A DNA stretch of 64,000 nt from Lentzea fradiae (GTDB taxonomy: Bacteria; Actinomycetota; Actinomycetes; Mycobacteriales; Pseudonocardiaceae). Location of the stretch: the NCBI RefSeq assembly GCF_900100955.1, contig NZ_FNCC01000008.1, positions 124,001 to 188,000 of the forward strand, given 5' to 3'. Positions 19,001 to 27,072 of the stretch are shown piece after piece. The position numbers and the translations under genes are program-made. The notes beneath the pieces were generated by a model. That model saw only the letters and a list, made by a program, of their open reading frames with translations, searched no databases and was not told the DNA's origin. How positions within the stretch are numbered: position 1 is the first letter of the stretch; every line of letters starts with the position of its first letter.

Positions 19001-19315
19001 GGCCGTCGCGGGCTGCTCGTCGCGCACCCCCGCGGGACCGTCGGTGAGGCGCAGGGCGGGGATGCCCAGCCGGGGGACACCGGCGACGTACCCCACCTCG
19101 TGGTGACCGAGCGGAGCGGAGATCCCGCGCAGAAGGGTGACCTGCTCGTCGACGGTCATCTGTTGCAGCAGACCGTTCACGCGCTGTTCGGGTGAGACCG
19201 GCGGCTGGGCGGACGCCGTCGTGTGCACCGTGGCGGTGGACACCGCGCTGGACAGGAGGATGGCGACGGCCGCGACCCTGAACGAGGACGCGCGTCGGCC
19301 ACTGTGGACGGTCAT
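16091..19315 (-). CDS. Secreted GH3 beta-glucosidase with PA14 and two ricin-type domains
   Basis: About 1074 residues from ATG 19315, with a Sec signal peptide of roughly 37 residues. Order: GH3 N-terminal barrel with nucleophile region G-S-D-Y-P-A-T-H-S-G; GH3 C-terminal domain interrupted by a PA14 domain (A-D-F-Y-N-N-R, D-D-G-S-S-L-Y-I-D-G); a fibronectin III-like domain; then two ricin B-type beta-trefoil units with repeated Q-x-W motifs (Q-R-W, Q-A-W, Q-D-W, Q-Q-W, Q-N-W). PA14 insertion is typical of beta-glucosidases acting on branched or decorated glucosides. The lectin tail should hold the enzyme on polysaccharide. It stands alone, convergent with relA and divergent from a PIG-L gene. 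Confidence 0.92.
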   Translation of the reverse strand: MTVHSGRRASSFRVAAVAILLSSAVSTATVHTTASAQPPVSPEQRVNGLLQQMTVDEQVTLLRGISAPLGHHEVGYVAGVPRLGIPALRLTDGPAGVRDEQPATAFPAPVSVAASFDRDLARQAGVLMGKETRARGYHVLYAPMVNIVRVPQAGRNFETYGEDPYLAGKLGASFVQGVQEQGVAAQVKHYAVNNQENDRTWASSNVDDRTLREIYLPAFEMAVHEGGAWSAMCAYNKVGGSFACEHFPLLNDVLNDRWGFSGTVGSDYPATHSGVKSALAGLDQEFGGSTFYAGLPGAVGSGELVRSVLDERTRRVLRMLLRVGALDERPAPQFDPAAHAAFARRQASAGTVLLKNDTGLLPLANSTTTVALSGIYADVAHTGGDGSSRVTPYPEHTVKPVDALRARLGTGLTYHVGARREPFTVPAGVLTGLRADFYNNRGLQGAPAVSRTDSVIDFNWLTGSPAPGVNSDNWSARWVGTLTAPVTGTYDFALTSDDGSSLYIDGRHVIDNWGDHATQTRWASVPLEGGVPHQVVVDYSEAEGFANLSLDWFAPGGADPEIQAAVEAAKAAQVAVVVVGDRTTEGADRTDIDLPGNQNELVRAVAAANPRTVVVLETGGPVTMPWLGSVSTLLEAWYPGEQNGNSLVDVLWGLDEPSGRLPVTFPVDLGSNPIQSPEQYPGVGGNVTYTEGLRVGYRWYDATGVAPMFPFGHGLGYTTFAYSGLSLTRSADAVTASFTVRNTGSRRGSAVPQLYLGYPGAAGEPPRQLRDFAKVVLDPGASTRVTMTLDQRAFALWDTAERTFRVPAGGFTVSVGASSRDLRLSGTVTQQAVRIPNGATGQLTNLYGPCVDVASANSATGTPVGVWSCNNTGAQRWTAAPDGTLRALGKCLALQGDRAVLAECAGQRWTHESNGALVAGGRCLTAGTQLFLAPCDGSTAQAWVLPRPADRLQGIANRCVDIDGGRTWAGTAVWLYDCNGTGAQDWKLDADGSVRALGRCLDVTNGWTDPGTPLQLWDCNGTPAQQWRVQGSSLRNVKSGQCLDVRNGWTDNFTRLQIWWCNGTAAQNWQVPRR

Positions 19316-19378
19316 TGTCCCTGCTCCCCTCGTGACGGGGGGAGAGCTGCGCGCGCGACTCGCCGTAGTTGATCTCGA

Positions 19379-19408
19379 TTGAATGTAAATGGGCCGAACG
19401 CGTAATAC
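19379..19408 (+). promoter_or_regulatory. Candidate promoter of the PIG-L gene
   Basis: TTGAAT (19379-19384) and TAATAC (19403-19408) are separated by 18 bases in the divergent region between the GH3 and PIG-L genes. The leader would be about 55 bases with AGGAGA before ATG 19471. The match is moderate; no operator is evident. Confidence 0.4.
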
Positions 19409-19470
19409 CAGCACCCGTACGACTGACTCTCACAGACAAGGAGTGCCAACCGAGACAGGAGATACCCGCA

Positions 19471-20751
19471 ATGACGCGAGTGCTGAACGTCGTCGCCCAC
19501 CACGACGACGACCTCCTCTTCCTCAGTCCCACCCTCATGAAGGACCTGCGCGACGGCAACACCGTGCGCACGATCTTCCTGGTCGCGTCCGACTACCACA
19601 CCTTCCCGACCTACATGCAGGCCAGGGAGCTGGGAGTGCGCGAGGCGTACGCGGCCGCGGCCGGGCTGACAGCCTTGCAGTGGAAACCGCACGCCTACGG
19701 GGCCGGCAACCTGCCGGCGACCCTGTGGACACTCGGCAACCGGGTCTCGATCGTGGAGAACCGGTTGCCCGACACGTCCACCGCACCGGAGAACCGGCTG
19801 TGGTTGCTGTACTCGCGCAACCAGTCGCTCACCGGCAGGCCGCTGGACTTCGCCTCCGCCGCGCAGGGTGCCGACCGCGCCACCGTCGTCGCGTTCCTGC
19901 GCGCGGCGATCGCGGACTTCCAGCCGGACGTCATCAGGACCACCGACCCGTCGGCCGACCTGCAACGGCAGCAGACTCCCTCGCTCAGCACCGAGAACTT
20001 CTACTTCCACCGCGACCACGTCGCCGCGGCACGGCTGGTGCAGACCGCGGTGCTGGACGTGTCACCGGTACCGCAGGTCGTCTACTACCGCGACTACACG
20101 ATCAGGGACGAGCCGGGGAACCAGTCCGGTGCCGACACCACGTTCAAACGAAACACCTTTCGCACCTACGCGGCGCACGACGTCGACATCTGCCCCAACG
20201 GCGGCGTGAACTGCCCGCCCTCCGGCGGCTTCTACGACGACCTGATGAACAAGCAGTACGTGGCGGACGCGACGTGGTTCTCCGACCACGCCATCCCGCT
20301 CACCGCGGACGACCCCGGCAAGCCGTGGCCCGTGATCGGCCAGCACTTCAACGTCCGCAACCGGGGCACGAACCTGGAGCTGGCCGTGAACAACGCGTCG
20401 ACGGCCGACCTGGAGCCGATCATCGGCTGGCCGCAGAGCGGCTCCGCGAACCAGCGGTGGCGCTTCGAGGCCAACCCGCAGGGCTGGGAGCTCGTCGCGA
20501 GCCACTCCGGCAAGGCGTTCGACGTGCCGGAGTCGAGCCAGAGCGGCGGCGTCCAGCTCATCCAGTTCGCCCGCACGGGTGGCGTCAACCAGACGGTGCG
20601 GCTGCGCGGCAACCCCACGGCCGGGTGGCGGCTGCTGCTCGCCCACTCCGGGCTCGCGGTGAGCGTGCAGGGCGGCGGCAACGGGGCGCCGATCGTGCAG
20701 CAGGCGTTCACCGGCGCGGCGAACCAGCTCTGGGACCTCGTCCCCGCCTGA
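19471..20751 (+). CDS. PIG-L family deacetylase with C-terminal ricin-type domain
   Basis: 426 residues. The PIG-L zinc site is visible: A-H-H-D-D-D-L-L-F (variant of AHPDDE) at about 8-16 and F-H-R-D-H-V near 175. These enzymes remove N-acetyl groups from N-acetylglucosamine-type sugars. Residues about 290-426 form a ricin-type trefoil with N-Q-R-W and N-Q-L-W motifs. ATG 19471 follows AGGAGA by 9 bases. No signal peptide is found even in the longer frame from 19369, which is odd for a lectin-bearing enzyme. It is divergent from the GH3 glycosidase and ends in a strong hairpin terminator. Confidence 0.85.
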   Translation: MTRVLNVVAHHDDDLLFLSPTLMKDLRDGNTVRTIFLVASDYHTFPTYMQARELGVREAYAAAAGLTALQWKPHAYGAGNLPATLWTLGNRVSIVENRLPDTSTAPENRLWLLYSRNQSLTGRPLDFASAAQGADRATVVAFLRAAIADFQPDVIRTTDPSADLQRQQTPSLSTENFYFHRDHVAAARLVQTAVLDVSPVPQVVYYRDYTIRDEPGNQSGADTTFKRNTFRTYAAHDVDICPNGGVNCPPSGGFYDDLMNKQYVADATWFSDHAIPLTADDPGKPWPVIGQHFNVRNRGTNLELAVNNASTADLEPIIGWPQSGSANQRWRFEANPQGWELVASHSGKAFDVPESSQSGGVQLIQFARTGGVNQTVRLRGNPTAGWRLLLAHSGLAVSVQGGGNGAPIVQQAFTGAANQLWDLVPA

Positions 20752-20760
20752 CCCCGTGAC

Positions 20761-20799
20761 GCGCAACGGCCCCCGGAGGTGCTCCGGGGGCCGTTGCGC
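20761..20799. terminator. Strong bidirectional hairpin terminator
   Basis: An 18-base perfect inverted repeat, GCGCAACGGCCCCCGGAG (20761-20778) and CTCCGGGGGCCGTTGCGC (20782-20799), with a 3-base loop. It lies between the convergent PIG-L and cyclophilin genes and can serve both. Confidence 0.85.
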
Positions 20800-20827
20800 A
20801 CAGCTGGTTCTCGCCGAGGACCGCGGT

Positions 20828-21685
20828 TCAGGCCGCGACGAGCGCCGACTTGATGTCGACCGGCGTCTTGGGCTTGCCGTCGCCCTGGCCGGGCGCCTGC
20901 GAGATCGTGCCGGTCTTCGCGACCTCGTCGATCTTCTTCAGCGACTCCTCGTCGACCGTGCCGAAGACCGAGTAGTTCGGCTGCAGGTTCGAGCCGTCGC
21001 CGTAGACGATGAAGAACTGCGAGCCGTTGGTGTCCGGGCCCGCGTTCGCCATGGCGAGCACGCCGCGGCCGTAGGTGATCTCCGGGTAGGTCTCGTCCTT
21101 GAACGTGTAGCCGGGGCCGCCCGTGCCGTTGCCACTGGGGTCGCCGCACTGCAGGACCTGGATGCCGGTCACCACGAGGCGGTGGCAGGTCGTGTTGTCG
21201 AAGTACTTCTGGTTCGCCAGGCTCACGAAGTTGTTCACCGTGCACGGCGCGAGCGCGCGGTCGAGGGTGAACTTCAGGTCGCCGATCGAGGTGCCCAGCG
21301 TCACGCCGACGGTGCCCGTGGCGGGCTGCTCGCCGTTCGCGGGCGGCGTGTTCTCCTTGGCCGCCGGCTCCTGGCCCTTGGTGTACTCGCAGTTCACCTT
21401 CTCGCCCAGCGGCTGCGGGCGCGCGGGGATCTGGTGCAGGGCGGTGGGGATGTTCTCCGCCTTGTCCACCGACTCCTCCTGCGAGGGGGTCTCCGAGGCG
21501 GCGGCGTCACCGTTGCCGAAGTCGTTGGTCGCGAGGAACCACACGCCGCCTCCGACGAGCGCGACCACGACGACCGTCGACACGACGGCGATGATGCGAC
21601 GCTTCTTGGCCCGCTGCTGGCGGTACGCCATCTGACGCTCAAGCTTGCGCTTGGCGGCCGCGCGTCGCTGCTCGTTGGTGGGCAC
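20828..21685 (-). CDS. Membrane-anchored cyclophilin-type peptidyl-prolyl isomerase
   Basis: About 285 residues. A basic cytosolic start (R-R-A-A-A-K-R-K-L-E-R-Q) leads to one membrane helix (about 31-50), then an extracytoplasmic acidic linker and a cyclophilin domain from about 125. Signatures are H-R-L-V-V-T-G-I-Q-V-L-Q-C-G-D-P-S-G-N-G-T-G-G-P-G and N-G-S-Q-F-F-I. Two cysteines, in T-C-H-R and Q-C-G-D-P, could form a disulfide. It would help fold secreted proteins. GTG at 21685 with GGAGGGAG upstream is preferred over the longer frame. Place next to hisS is common in actinobacteria. Confidence 0.92.
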   Translation of the reverse strand: MPTNEQRRAAAKRKLERQMAYRQQRAKKRRIIAVVSTVVVVALVGGGVWFLATNDFGNGDAAASETPSQEESVDKAENIPTALHQIPARPQPLGEKVNCEYTKGQEPAAKENTPPANGEQPATGTVGVTLGTSIGDLKFTLDRALAPCTVNNFVSLANQKYFDNTTCHRLVVTGIQVLQCGDPSGNGTGGPGYTFKDETYPEITYGRGVLAMANAGPDTNGSQFFIVYGDGSNLQPNYSVFGTVDEESLKKIDEVAKTGTISQAPGQGDGKPKTPVDIKSALVAA

Positions 21686-21800
21686 GTGCTCCCTCCCCAG
21701 GGACTCATGCGAAATAGGGCGGTCGGCTCGGCAGTCTAGGGCCTGGGCATATGAGCTTTGTGTGGTGGTTAGGCTGTCTGTGAACAGGGAGGTCATTTTC

Positions 21801-22514
21801 GTGCTCGTGATCGGGTTCCCCACCGGTGCGCTCCAGGCGAACTGCTTCGTCCTGGCCTCGGGCGAGGGCGAGCCCTGCGTGATCGTCGACCCTGGTCAGG
21901 ACGCGGTCGAGCCGATCGGGCAGGCCCTGCGCAAGCACCGCCTGGCGCCGGTCGCCGTCCTGCTCACGCACGGGCACTTCGACCACACCTTCTCCGTGAC
22001 GCCCGTGTGTGACGGCAACGACGTCCCCGCCTACATCCACCCGGACGACGTGGAGATGCTCTCCGACCCGCTGAAGGGCATCAGCCGGGAGTCCGCCGCG
22101 TTCTTCGGGGGCGACCTGGAGATGCGCGAGCCGTCCGAGGTGCGGTCGCTGACCGACGGCCTCGAGCTGGACCTCGCGGGGCTGCGCATCACCGTCGACC
22201 ACACGCCCGGCCATACCGGCGGGTCGGTGATGTTCCGCTCCGGCGCGCAGGAAGGCGGTCGCCTGGTGATCTCGGGTGACACGCTCTTCGCCGGTTCCAT
22301 CGGACGCACCGACCTGCCGGGCGGTGACCACACGAGCATGCTGTCGTCCCTGCGGACCAAGGTCATGCCCTTGCCCGACGACACCGTGGTGCTGCCCGGC
22401 CACGGCCCGACGACGACAATCGGCCGCGAGCGTGCGACGAACCCGTACCTGCTCCAGTTGCAGGACGCCGTTCGGACGGACGACGCACCGGCCGCCCCGC
22501 ACCGAGGACTCTGA
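21801..22514 (+). CDS. MBL-fold metallo-hydrolase (glyoxalase II-like)
   Basis: 237 residues with the metallo-beta-lactamase zinc motif T-H-G-H-F-D-H, followed by later metal ligands in [10 protein letters not shown] and G-D-T-L-F, and V-L-P-G-H-G-P near the end. Glyoxalase II-like or other thioester hydrolase is the usual annotation; the substrate is undetermined. GTG 21801 has AGGGAGG upstream; earlier in-frame codons lack homology. It lies 5 bases before hisS in a likely operon. Confidence 0.9.
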   Translation: MLVIGFPTGALQANCFVLASGEGEPCVIVDPGQDAVEPIGQALRKHRLAPVAVLLTHGHFDHTFSVTPVCDGNDVPAYIHPDDVEMLSDPLKGISRESAAFFGGDLEMREPSEVRSLTDGLELDLAGLRITVDHTPGHTGGSVMFRSGAQEGGRLVISGDTLFAGSIGRTDLPGGDHTSMLSSLRTKVMPLPDDTVVLPGHGPTTTIGRERATNPYLLQLQDAVRTDDAPAAPHRGL

Positions 22515-22519
22515 GAGAC

Positions 22520-23848
22520 GTGTTTTCCGCACCCAAAGGCGTTCCCGACTACATCCCGCCGACGTCCGCCGCGTTCACGCACGTGCGGTCGACGCTGTCC
22601 CGCGCCGCCGAGCTGGCGGGCTACGGCTACGTCGAGCTGCCGGTCTTCGAGGACACGGCGCTGTTCGCGCGCGGTGTCGGCGAGTCGACCGACGTCGTCA
22701 CCAAGGAGATGTACACCTTCCTCGACCGCGGTGAGCGGTCGATCACGCTGCGCCCCGAGGGCACCGCGGGCGTGATGCGGGCGGTGATCGAGCACAGCCT
22801 CGACCGCGGCCAGCTGCCGGTGAAGCTCTACTACGCGGGCCAGTTCTTCCGCGCCGAGGCGCCGCAGGCTGGCCGGTACCGCCAGTTCCACCAGGTCGGC
22901 ATCGAGGCGATCGGCGTCGACGACCCGGCGCTCGACGCCGAGGTGATCGCCGTCGGCGACGCGGGGTTCCGCGCGCTGGGGCTCACCGGGTACCGGCTGG
23001 AGCTGACGTCGCTCGGTGACGCCGCCTGCCGCCCTGCCTACCGGGAGAAGCTCCAGGCTTTCCTCGCGAAGCTGCCGCTCGACGAGCCGACCCGTCAGCG
23101 CGCCGAGCTGAACCCGCTGCGGGTGCTCGACGACAAGCGGCCGGAGGTGCGCGAGCTGGTCGCCGAGGCGCCGCTGATGGTCGACCACCTGTGCGACGCG
23201 TGCCGCGAGCACTACGAGCGGGTCAAGGGCTACCTGACCGAGCTGGGCGTGAAGTTCGTCGAGAACCCGCGCATGGTCCGCGGCCTCGACTACTACACGA
23301 AGACGACGTTCGAGTTCGTCCACGACGGGCTGGGCGCGCAGTCGGGCATCGGCGGCGGCGGCCGCTACGACGGCCTGATGGAGCAGCTGGGCGGCCAGTC
23401 GCTGTCCGGCGTCGGCTACGGGCTCGGCGTGGACCGCGCGCTGCTCGCGGCCCAGGCCGAGGGCGTGCTGCCGGAGTTCTCGCGGGTCGACGTGATCGGC
23501 GTGCCGCTGGGTGAGGCGGCGCGGGCGCGGCTCGTGGCGATCGCCGGTGAGCTGCGCGCGGCGGGCATCCGCACGGACCTCGTCTACGGCGGCCGGTCGA
23601 TGAAGGCGGGCTTCAAGGCCGCCGACAAGTCCGGTGCGCGGCTCGCGCTGGTGCTCGGCGAGCGCGACCTGGAGGCCGGGGTGCTGGGGGTCAAGACCCT
23701 CGCGACCGGCGAGCAGGTCTCCGTGCCGCTGGCGGACGTCGTCCAGGCGGTGCGGGACGGGCTGAAGCCGGTCGACCTCGCCGTGCCGGGCGGCACCGAG
23801 GGGCTGGCGTCGGACGCGGGAGCCGAGGCGGCGAGCCGTGACCTCTGA
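22520..23848 (+). CDS. hisS: Histidine--tRNA ligase
   Basis: 442-residue class II aminoacyl-tRNA synthetase. Motif 2 region [16 protein letters not shown], histidine motif [12 protein letters not shown] and motif 3 G-G-G-R-Y-D-G-L are all present, with a C-terminal anticodon-binding domain (V-Y-G-G-R-S-M-K). GTG 22520 is preceded by GAGAG. The 3' end overlaps the following membrane protein gene by 11 bases. Confidence 0.97.
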   Translation: MFSAPKGVPDYIPPTSAAFTHVRSTLSRAAELAGYGYVELPVFEDTALFARGVGESTDVVTKEMYTFLDRGERSITLRPEGTAGVMRAVIEHSLDRGQLPVKLYYAGQFFRAEAPQAGRYRQFHQVGIEAIGVDDPALDAEVIAVGDAGFRALGLTGYRLELTSLGDAACRPAYREKLQAFLAKLPLDEPTRQRAELNPLRVLDDKRPEVRELVAEAPLMVDHLCDACREHYERVKGYLTELGVKFVENPRMVRGLDYYTKTTFEFVHDGLGAQSGIGGGGRYDGLMEQLGGQSLSGVGYGLGVDRALLAAQAEGVLPEFSRVDVIGVPLGEAARARLVAIAGELRAAGIRTDLVYGGRSMKAGFKAADKSGARLALVLGERDLEAGVLGVKTLATGEQVSVPLADVVQAVRDGLKPVDLAVPGGTEGLASDAGAEAASRDL

Positions 23849-24515
23849 CGACATGCCGGCGGGCGGCGAGCTGCCGGCGGCCGGCAAGGCCAAGGGCGAG
23901 AAGCTCGGGCTGGACCTGCTCGACCGGGTGACGGTCCGCAAGCGGGCGCGCATGGTGGCGATCGGCGGCATCATGGTCGCCCTCGCCTTCGGCGCGATCG
24001 TCGGCCTGATCGGCGGGCGCTGGCCCGGTGTCATCGCGGGCGCGATCGTGGCGGTGCCCGTGGTGCTGCTGGCGCTGTCCGAGGCCCGCCGCACGGTCTG
24101 GCTGGAGGGCACGACCGTGCACGTCCGCGCGTTCGGCACCCGCAGGGTCGACCTGGCGGCGGCCGACGGCCTCGACCTGCTGGTCACCGACCTGCGCGGG
24201 GCGCGGACCGTCGGGTTGTTCGTGCGCGGTGGCAAGAAGGCGATCAACGTCGCCCTGTCGATGTACGCCGGCACGGGCGGCCGTGAGCTGGGGATCTACC
24301 AGCTGCGGCGGCTGGCCGACGCGCTGGCCGCCCGCGGCGACACGCCCGGCCTGGTGTTCTCGGAGCTGCTCGTGGCCCAGCTGCGGGCGGAGGCGCGCGG
24401 TCTCGCGGCGGCGGAACGGCCGCTGTACCGGCTGGGGTCGCTGGCCCCGGCCGGGCGGATGGCGCAGAAGCTCCACCCCGAGGCCGTGTCGAAGTTCGTG
24501 ACGTCCCTGGACTGA
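23838..24515 (+). CDS. Membrane protein of unknown function following hisS
   Basis: 225 residues. An N-terminal cytosolic stretch (1-38) is followed by two adjacent hydrophobic helices (about 40-58 and 63-82) and a soluble C-terminal part of about 140 residues with no recognised domain. GTG start overlaps hisS by 11 bases, so the two are co-translated. It ends 3 bases before the stop of the opposite-strand gene. Function cannot be proposed. Confidence 0.75.
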   Translation: MTSDDMPAGGELPAAGKAKGEKLGLDLLDRVTVRKRARMVAIGGIMVALAFGAIVGLIGGRWPGVIAGAIVAVPVVLLALSEARRTVWLEGTTVHVRAFGTRRVDLAAADGLDLLVTDLRGARTVGLFVRGGKKAINVALSMYAGTGGRELGIYQLRRLADALAARGDTPGLVFSELLVAQLRAEARGLAAAERPLYRLGSLAPAGRMAQKLHPEAVSKFVTSLD

Positions 24516-24518
24516 GCC

Positions 24519-25355
24519 TCAGGTCCCCCAGAGGCCGGACGGCGGGGCGGGGGAGAGCTTCGCCGTCGCGTCCGTCGTCACCGGGGCGCCGCCGATGAAC
24601 TTCGTGAGACCCGTGCCGTGCTCGACGCGTCCCGGGAACGGGTCGCCGGCCGTGGCGCGGGTCAGCTGCTGCAGCGGCAGGCCGTGGTGCGCGGCCATGA
24701 TCACGAAGTTGCCGAAGCGGCGGCCGCGGAACACGCCCGGCTCGGCGAGCACGCAGACGTGCTCGAACACCGAGCGCACCGTCGCGCACTGGGAGCGGGC
24801 GAACTGCAGGCCGTTGCCGTCGCCGATGTTCACCGCGTAGACGCCGTCCTCGGCCAGCGCCGCGGACACCTGGTGCACGTACTCCACCGACGTCAGGTGC
24901 GCGGGTGTGCGGGCGCCCGCGAAGCAGTCCGACACGATCAGGTCGAACGAGCCGGGGCGCGCGCGGGCGAGCACCTCGCGGGCGTCCCCGGTGGTGATCC
25001 GCACCCTCGGCGGGGGCGGCAGCTCGCGCCGGACGAACGCGATCAGGCCCGCGTCGATCTCGGCCACCTGTTGAGACGCACGAGGCAGGAGGTTCGCCAC
25101 GTAGCGGGCTAGCGTGAGCGCGCCACCACCCAGGTGGAGAACGCGGGAGGGCGCGGTGAGGTCGACGAGGTGACCCAGCCTCCGGACGTACTCGAACTCG
25201 AGGTAGGACGGGTCGTCCAGGTCCACATGCGACTGCGGGGTTCCGTTGACCCGCAACGTCCACGAGTTCCGCCCGCCCAGGTCGGGGACGAGCTCCGCGA
25301 TTCCCGAGTCGATCGACTCGGTGACCGCCTCGGTGTCGGGCCGCTGTCTTCCCAC
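24519..25355 (-). CDS. Spermidine synthase-like methyltransferase-fold protein
   Basis: 278 residues with a Rossmann SAM/decarboxy-SAM fold: V-L-H-L-G-G-G-A-L-T-L (motif I, about 71-81), A-E-I-D-A at the acidic end of strand 2, D-A-R-E-V-L and D-L-I-V-S-D-C-F. This resembles the spermidine synthase family. Many actinobacterial members lack proof of polyamine synthesis, so the reaction is open. It is convergent with the membrane protein gene after hisS. Confidence 0.82.
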   Translation of the reverse strand: MGRQRPDTEAVTESIDSGIAELVPDLGGRNSWTLRVNGTPQSHVDLDDPSYLEFEYVRRLGHLVDLTAPSRVLHLGGGALTLARYVANLLPRASQQVAEIDAGLIAFVRRELPPPPRVRITTGDAREVLARARPGSFDLIVSDCFAGARTPAHLTSVEYVHQVSAALAEDGVYAVNIGDGNGLQFARSQCATVRSVFEHVCVLAEPGVFRGRRFGNFVIMAAHHGLPLQQLTRATAGDPFPGRVEHGTGLTKFIGGAPVTTDATAKLSPAPPSGLWGT

Positions 25356-25403
25356 TGCTCTATTGTCCCACCGCGTGTGTCAGTTCTGAGAGAGGAACCC
25401 CCT

Positions 25404-25757
25404 GTGCAGGTAGTCGCCAACGTCATGCTCGCCCTCGTGGCGTTGATCCACGTCTACATCCTGGTGCTGGAGATGTTCCTCTGGACGACTCCGCGCGGGC
25501 AGAAGGCGTTCGGCCTCACGCCCGAGTTCGCGAAGGAGTCGGCGCCGCTCGCGGCGAACCAGGGCCTCTACAACGGCTTCCTGGCCGCGGGTCTGGTCTA
25601 CGCGCTCGTCCGCCAGGACTTCGGCGCGTCCGTGCTCTTCAGCGTGTTCGTGATCGTCGCGGGCATCTACGGCACGTTCACGGCGAGCCGGAAGATCTTC
25701 TTCGTGCAGGTGGTGCCGGGCGTCCTGACGCTGCTCTTCGTGCTGCTGGCCGGCTAG
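25404..25757 (+). CDS. DUF1304 family membrane protein
   Basis: 117 residues with four predicted membrane helices and conserved DUF1304 features: an early H-V-Y-I-L-V-L-E-M-F-L-W, K-A-F-G-L, N-Q-G-L-Y-N-G-F-L-A-A-G-L, and a late G-I-Y-G. GTG 25404 follows AGAGGAA. Function of the family is unknown. Its last 80 bases lie opposite the 3' end of the YibE/F gene. Both frames look real, but the conserved domain lies on this strand. Confidence 0.88.
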   Translation: MQVVANVMLALVALIHVYILVLEMFLWTTPRGQKAFGLTPEFAKESAPLAANQGLYNGFLAAGLVYALVRQDFGASVLFSVFVIVAGIYGTFTASRKIFFVQVVPGVLTLLFVLLAG

Positions 25758-27072
25758 GGCGTTCCCACGGCCCCTTGTCGGGGTCGTAGCCGGTGTAGAG
25801 GTCGCCTTCGAAGCGCGTGGGCCGCGGCCTGGCGGGTCTCACCGCGCGCTTCACGGTCTTCGCCGCGGGCTCGGGTTCCGGCTCGGGCTCGGGGGTCTCG
25901 GCGGGGGTGGCCTCCTGGCGGACGGCGACGAGGGCGGCCAGCGCCGTCGTCACCGGCACCGCGGCCACCAGGCCGATGCTGCCGACCAGGGTTCGCACGA
26001 TCTCCGACGCGATCTGCTGGGACGTCAGGATCTCGCCCATCGACCGCCCGGCGAGCGAGATCGCGAGCAGCAGCGGCAGCGCCGCGCCCGCGTAGGCCAT
26101 GACGAGGGTGTTCACGACGGACGACATGTGGTCGCGGCCGATGCGCGACCCGGCGGCGAACAGTTCGCGCCACGTCAGCTTCTCGTTGGCCCGCCGCAGC
26201 TCCCACACGGCGCTGGTCTGCGTCACCGTCACGTCGTCGAGCACGCCCAGCGCGCCGATCAGCGTGCCCGCGAGCAGCAGCCCGCGGGTGTCGATGTCGG
26301 TGCCGAGCACGGTGACGAGGTTGGTGGTGTCCTCGTCGAGGCCGGTGAGCTTCGCGAACGCCGAGAACATCGCGCCCAGCACGCCGATCAGCGCGAGGCT
26401 GACGAGCGTGCCCAGCACGGCGGTCGACGTGCGCGCGGTGACCCCGTGGGTCAGGTAGAGCGCCACGAACATGATCAGTCCGGCGCCGACCACCGCGACC
26501 ATCAGCGGGTCCTTGCCCGCGAGGATCGACGGCATGATGAACAGCACCAGCACCAGGAAGCTCAGCAGCAGCGCGCCGAGCGCCGCGAGGCCCTGCCAGC
26601 GGCCGAGCAGCAGCACGGCGCCCGCGAACAGCAGCGCCAGCACGACGAGCGACCAGCCGCGCTGGAAGTCCACGATCTGGTACGACTCGGCCGCCTGCGG
26701 CTGGCTGCCCGCGTAGGACAGCACGACCTCGTCGCCGACCTGGAACTTCGGCGCGCCGGGGCCGTCGATGTTCGGGATCGTGACGCTCTGCCCGCTTGCC
26801 TCGCCGTCGGTCATCCGCACGGTGACGGCGACGCACTTCTCGCCGCAGTTCGCCTGCACGCCGGTCACGACGGCCTCGACGGGCGTCTGGTGCAGCCCGA
26901 CCTCGGCGCCGGTCTTCTGCTCGTGCCCGAACGGGTAGAGCAGCGCCGCGCCGACGAGCGTGGCCAGCGCCAATGGCACCAGCAGCCACATCAGCAACGT
27001 GCGAACGCGCTGAGACGCCGGTTCGTCGTTCAGTGCGTGGCTATGCCCGTGACCGTGACCCACGCGCGACAT
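25678..27072 (-). CDS. YibE/F family membrane protein
   Basis: 464 residues. An N-terminal His-rich stretch (H-G-H-G-H-S-H) is followed by a first helix, an extracytoplasmic domain of about 110 residues with two cysteines (N-C-G-E-K-C), and a multi-helix YibE/F region (about 145-395) containing G-A-L-G-V-L-D-D-V-T-V-T-Q. The tail (395-464) is Pro/Glu then Arg/Pro-rich and non-conserved. YibE/F proteins are putative transporters of unknown substrate; the His-rich start hints at metal binding (inference). Its 5' end overlaps nadR by 32 bases. Confidence 0.85.
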   Translation of the reverse strand: MSRVGHGHGHSHALNDEPASQRVRTLLMWLLVPLALATLVGAALLYPFGHEQKTGAEVGLHQTPVEAVVTGVQANCGEKCVAVTVRMTDGEASGQSVTIPNIDGPGAPKFQVGDEVVLSYAGSQPQAAESYQIVDFQRGWSLVVLALLFAGAVLLLGRWQGLAALGALLLSFLVLVLFIMPSILAGKDPLMVAVVGAGLIMFVALYLTHGVTARTSTAVLGTLVSLALIGVLGAMFSAFAKLTGLDEDTTNLVTVLGTDIDTRGLLLAGTLIGALGVLDDVTVTQTSAVWELRRANEKLTWRELFAAGSRIGRDHMSSVVNTLVMAYAGAALPLLLAISLAGRSMGEILTSQQIASEIVRTLVGSIGLVAAVPVTTALAALVAVRQEATPAETPEPEPEPEPAAKTVKRAVRPARPRPTRFEGDLYTGYDPDKGPWERPSRPAARRAASGRPAPPARRRSSGSP

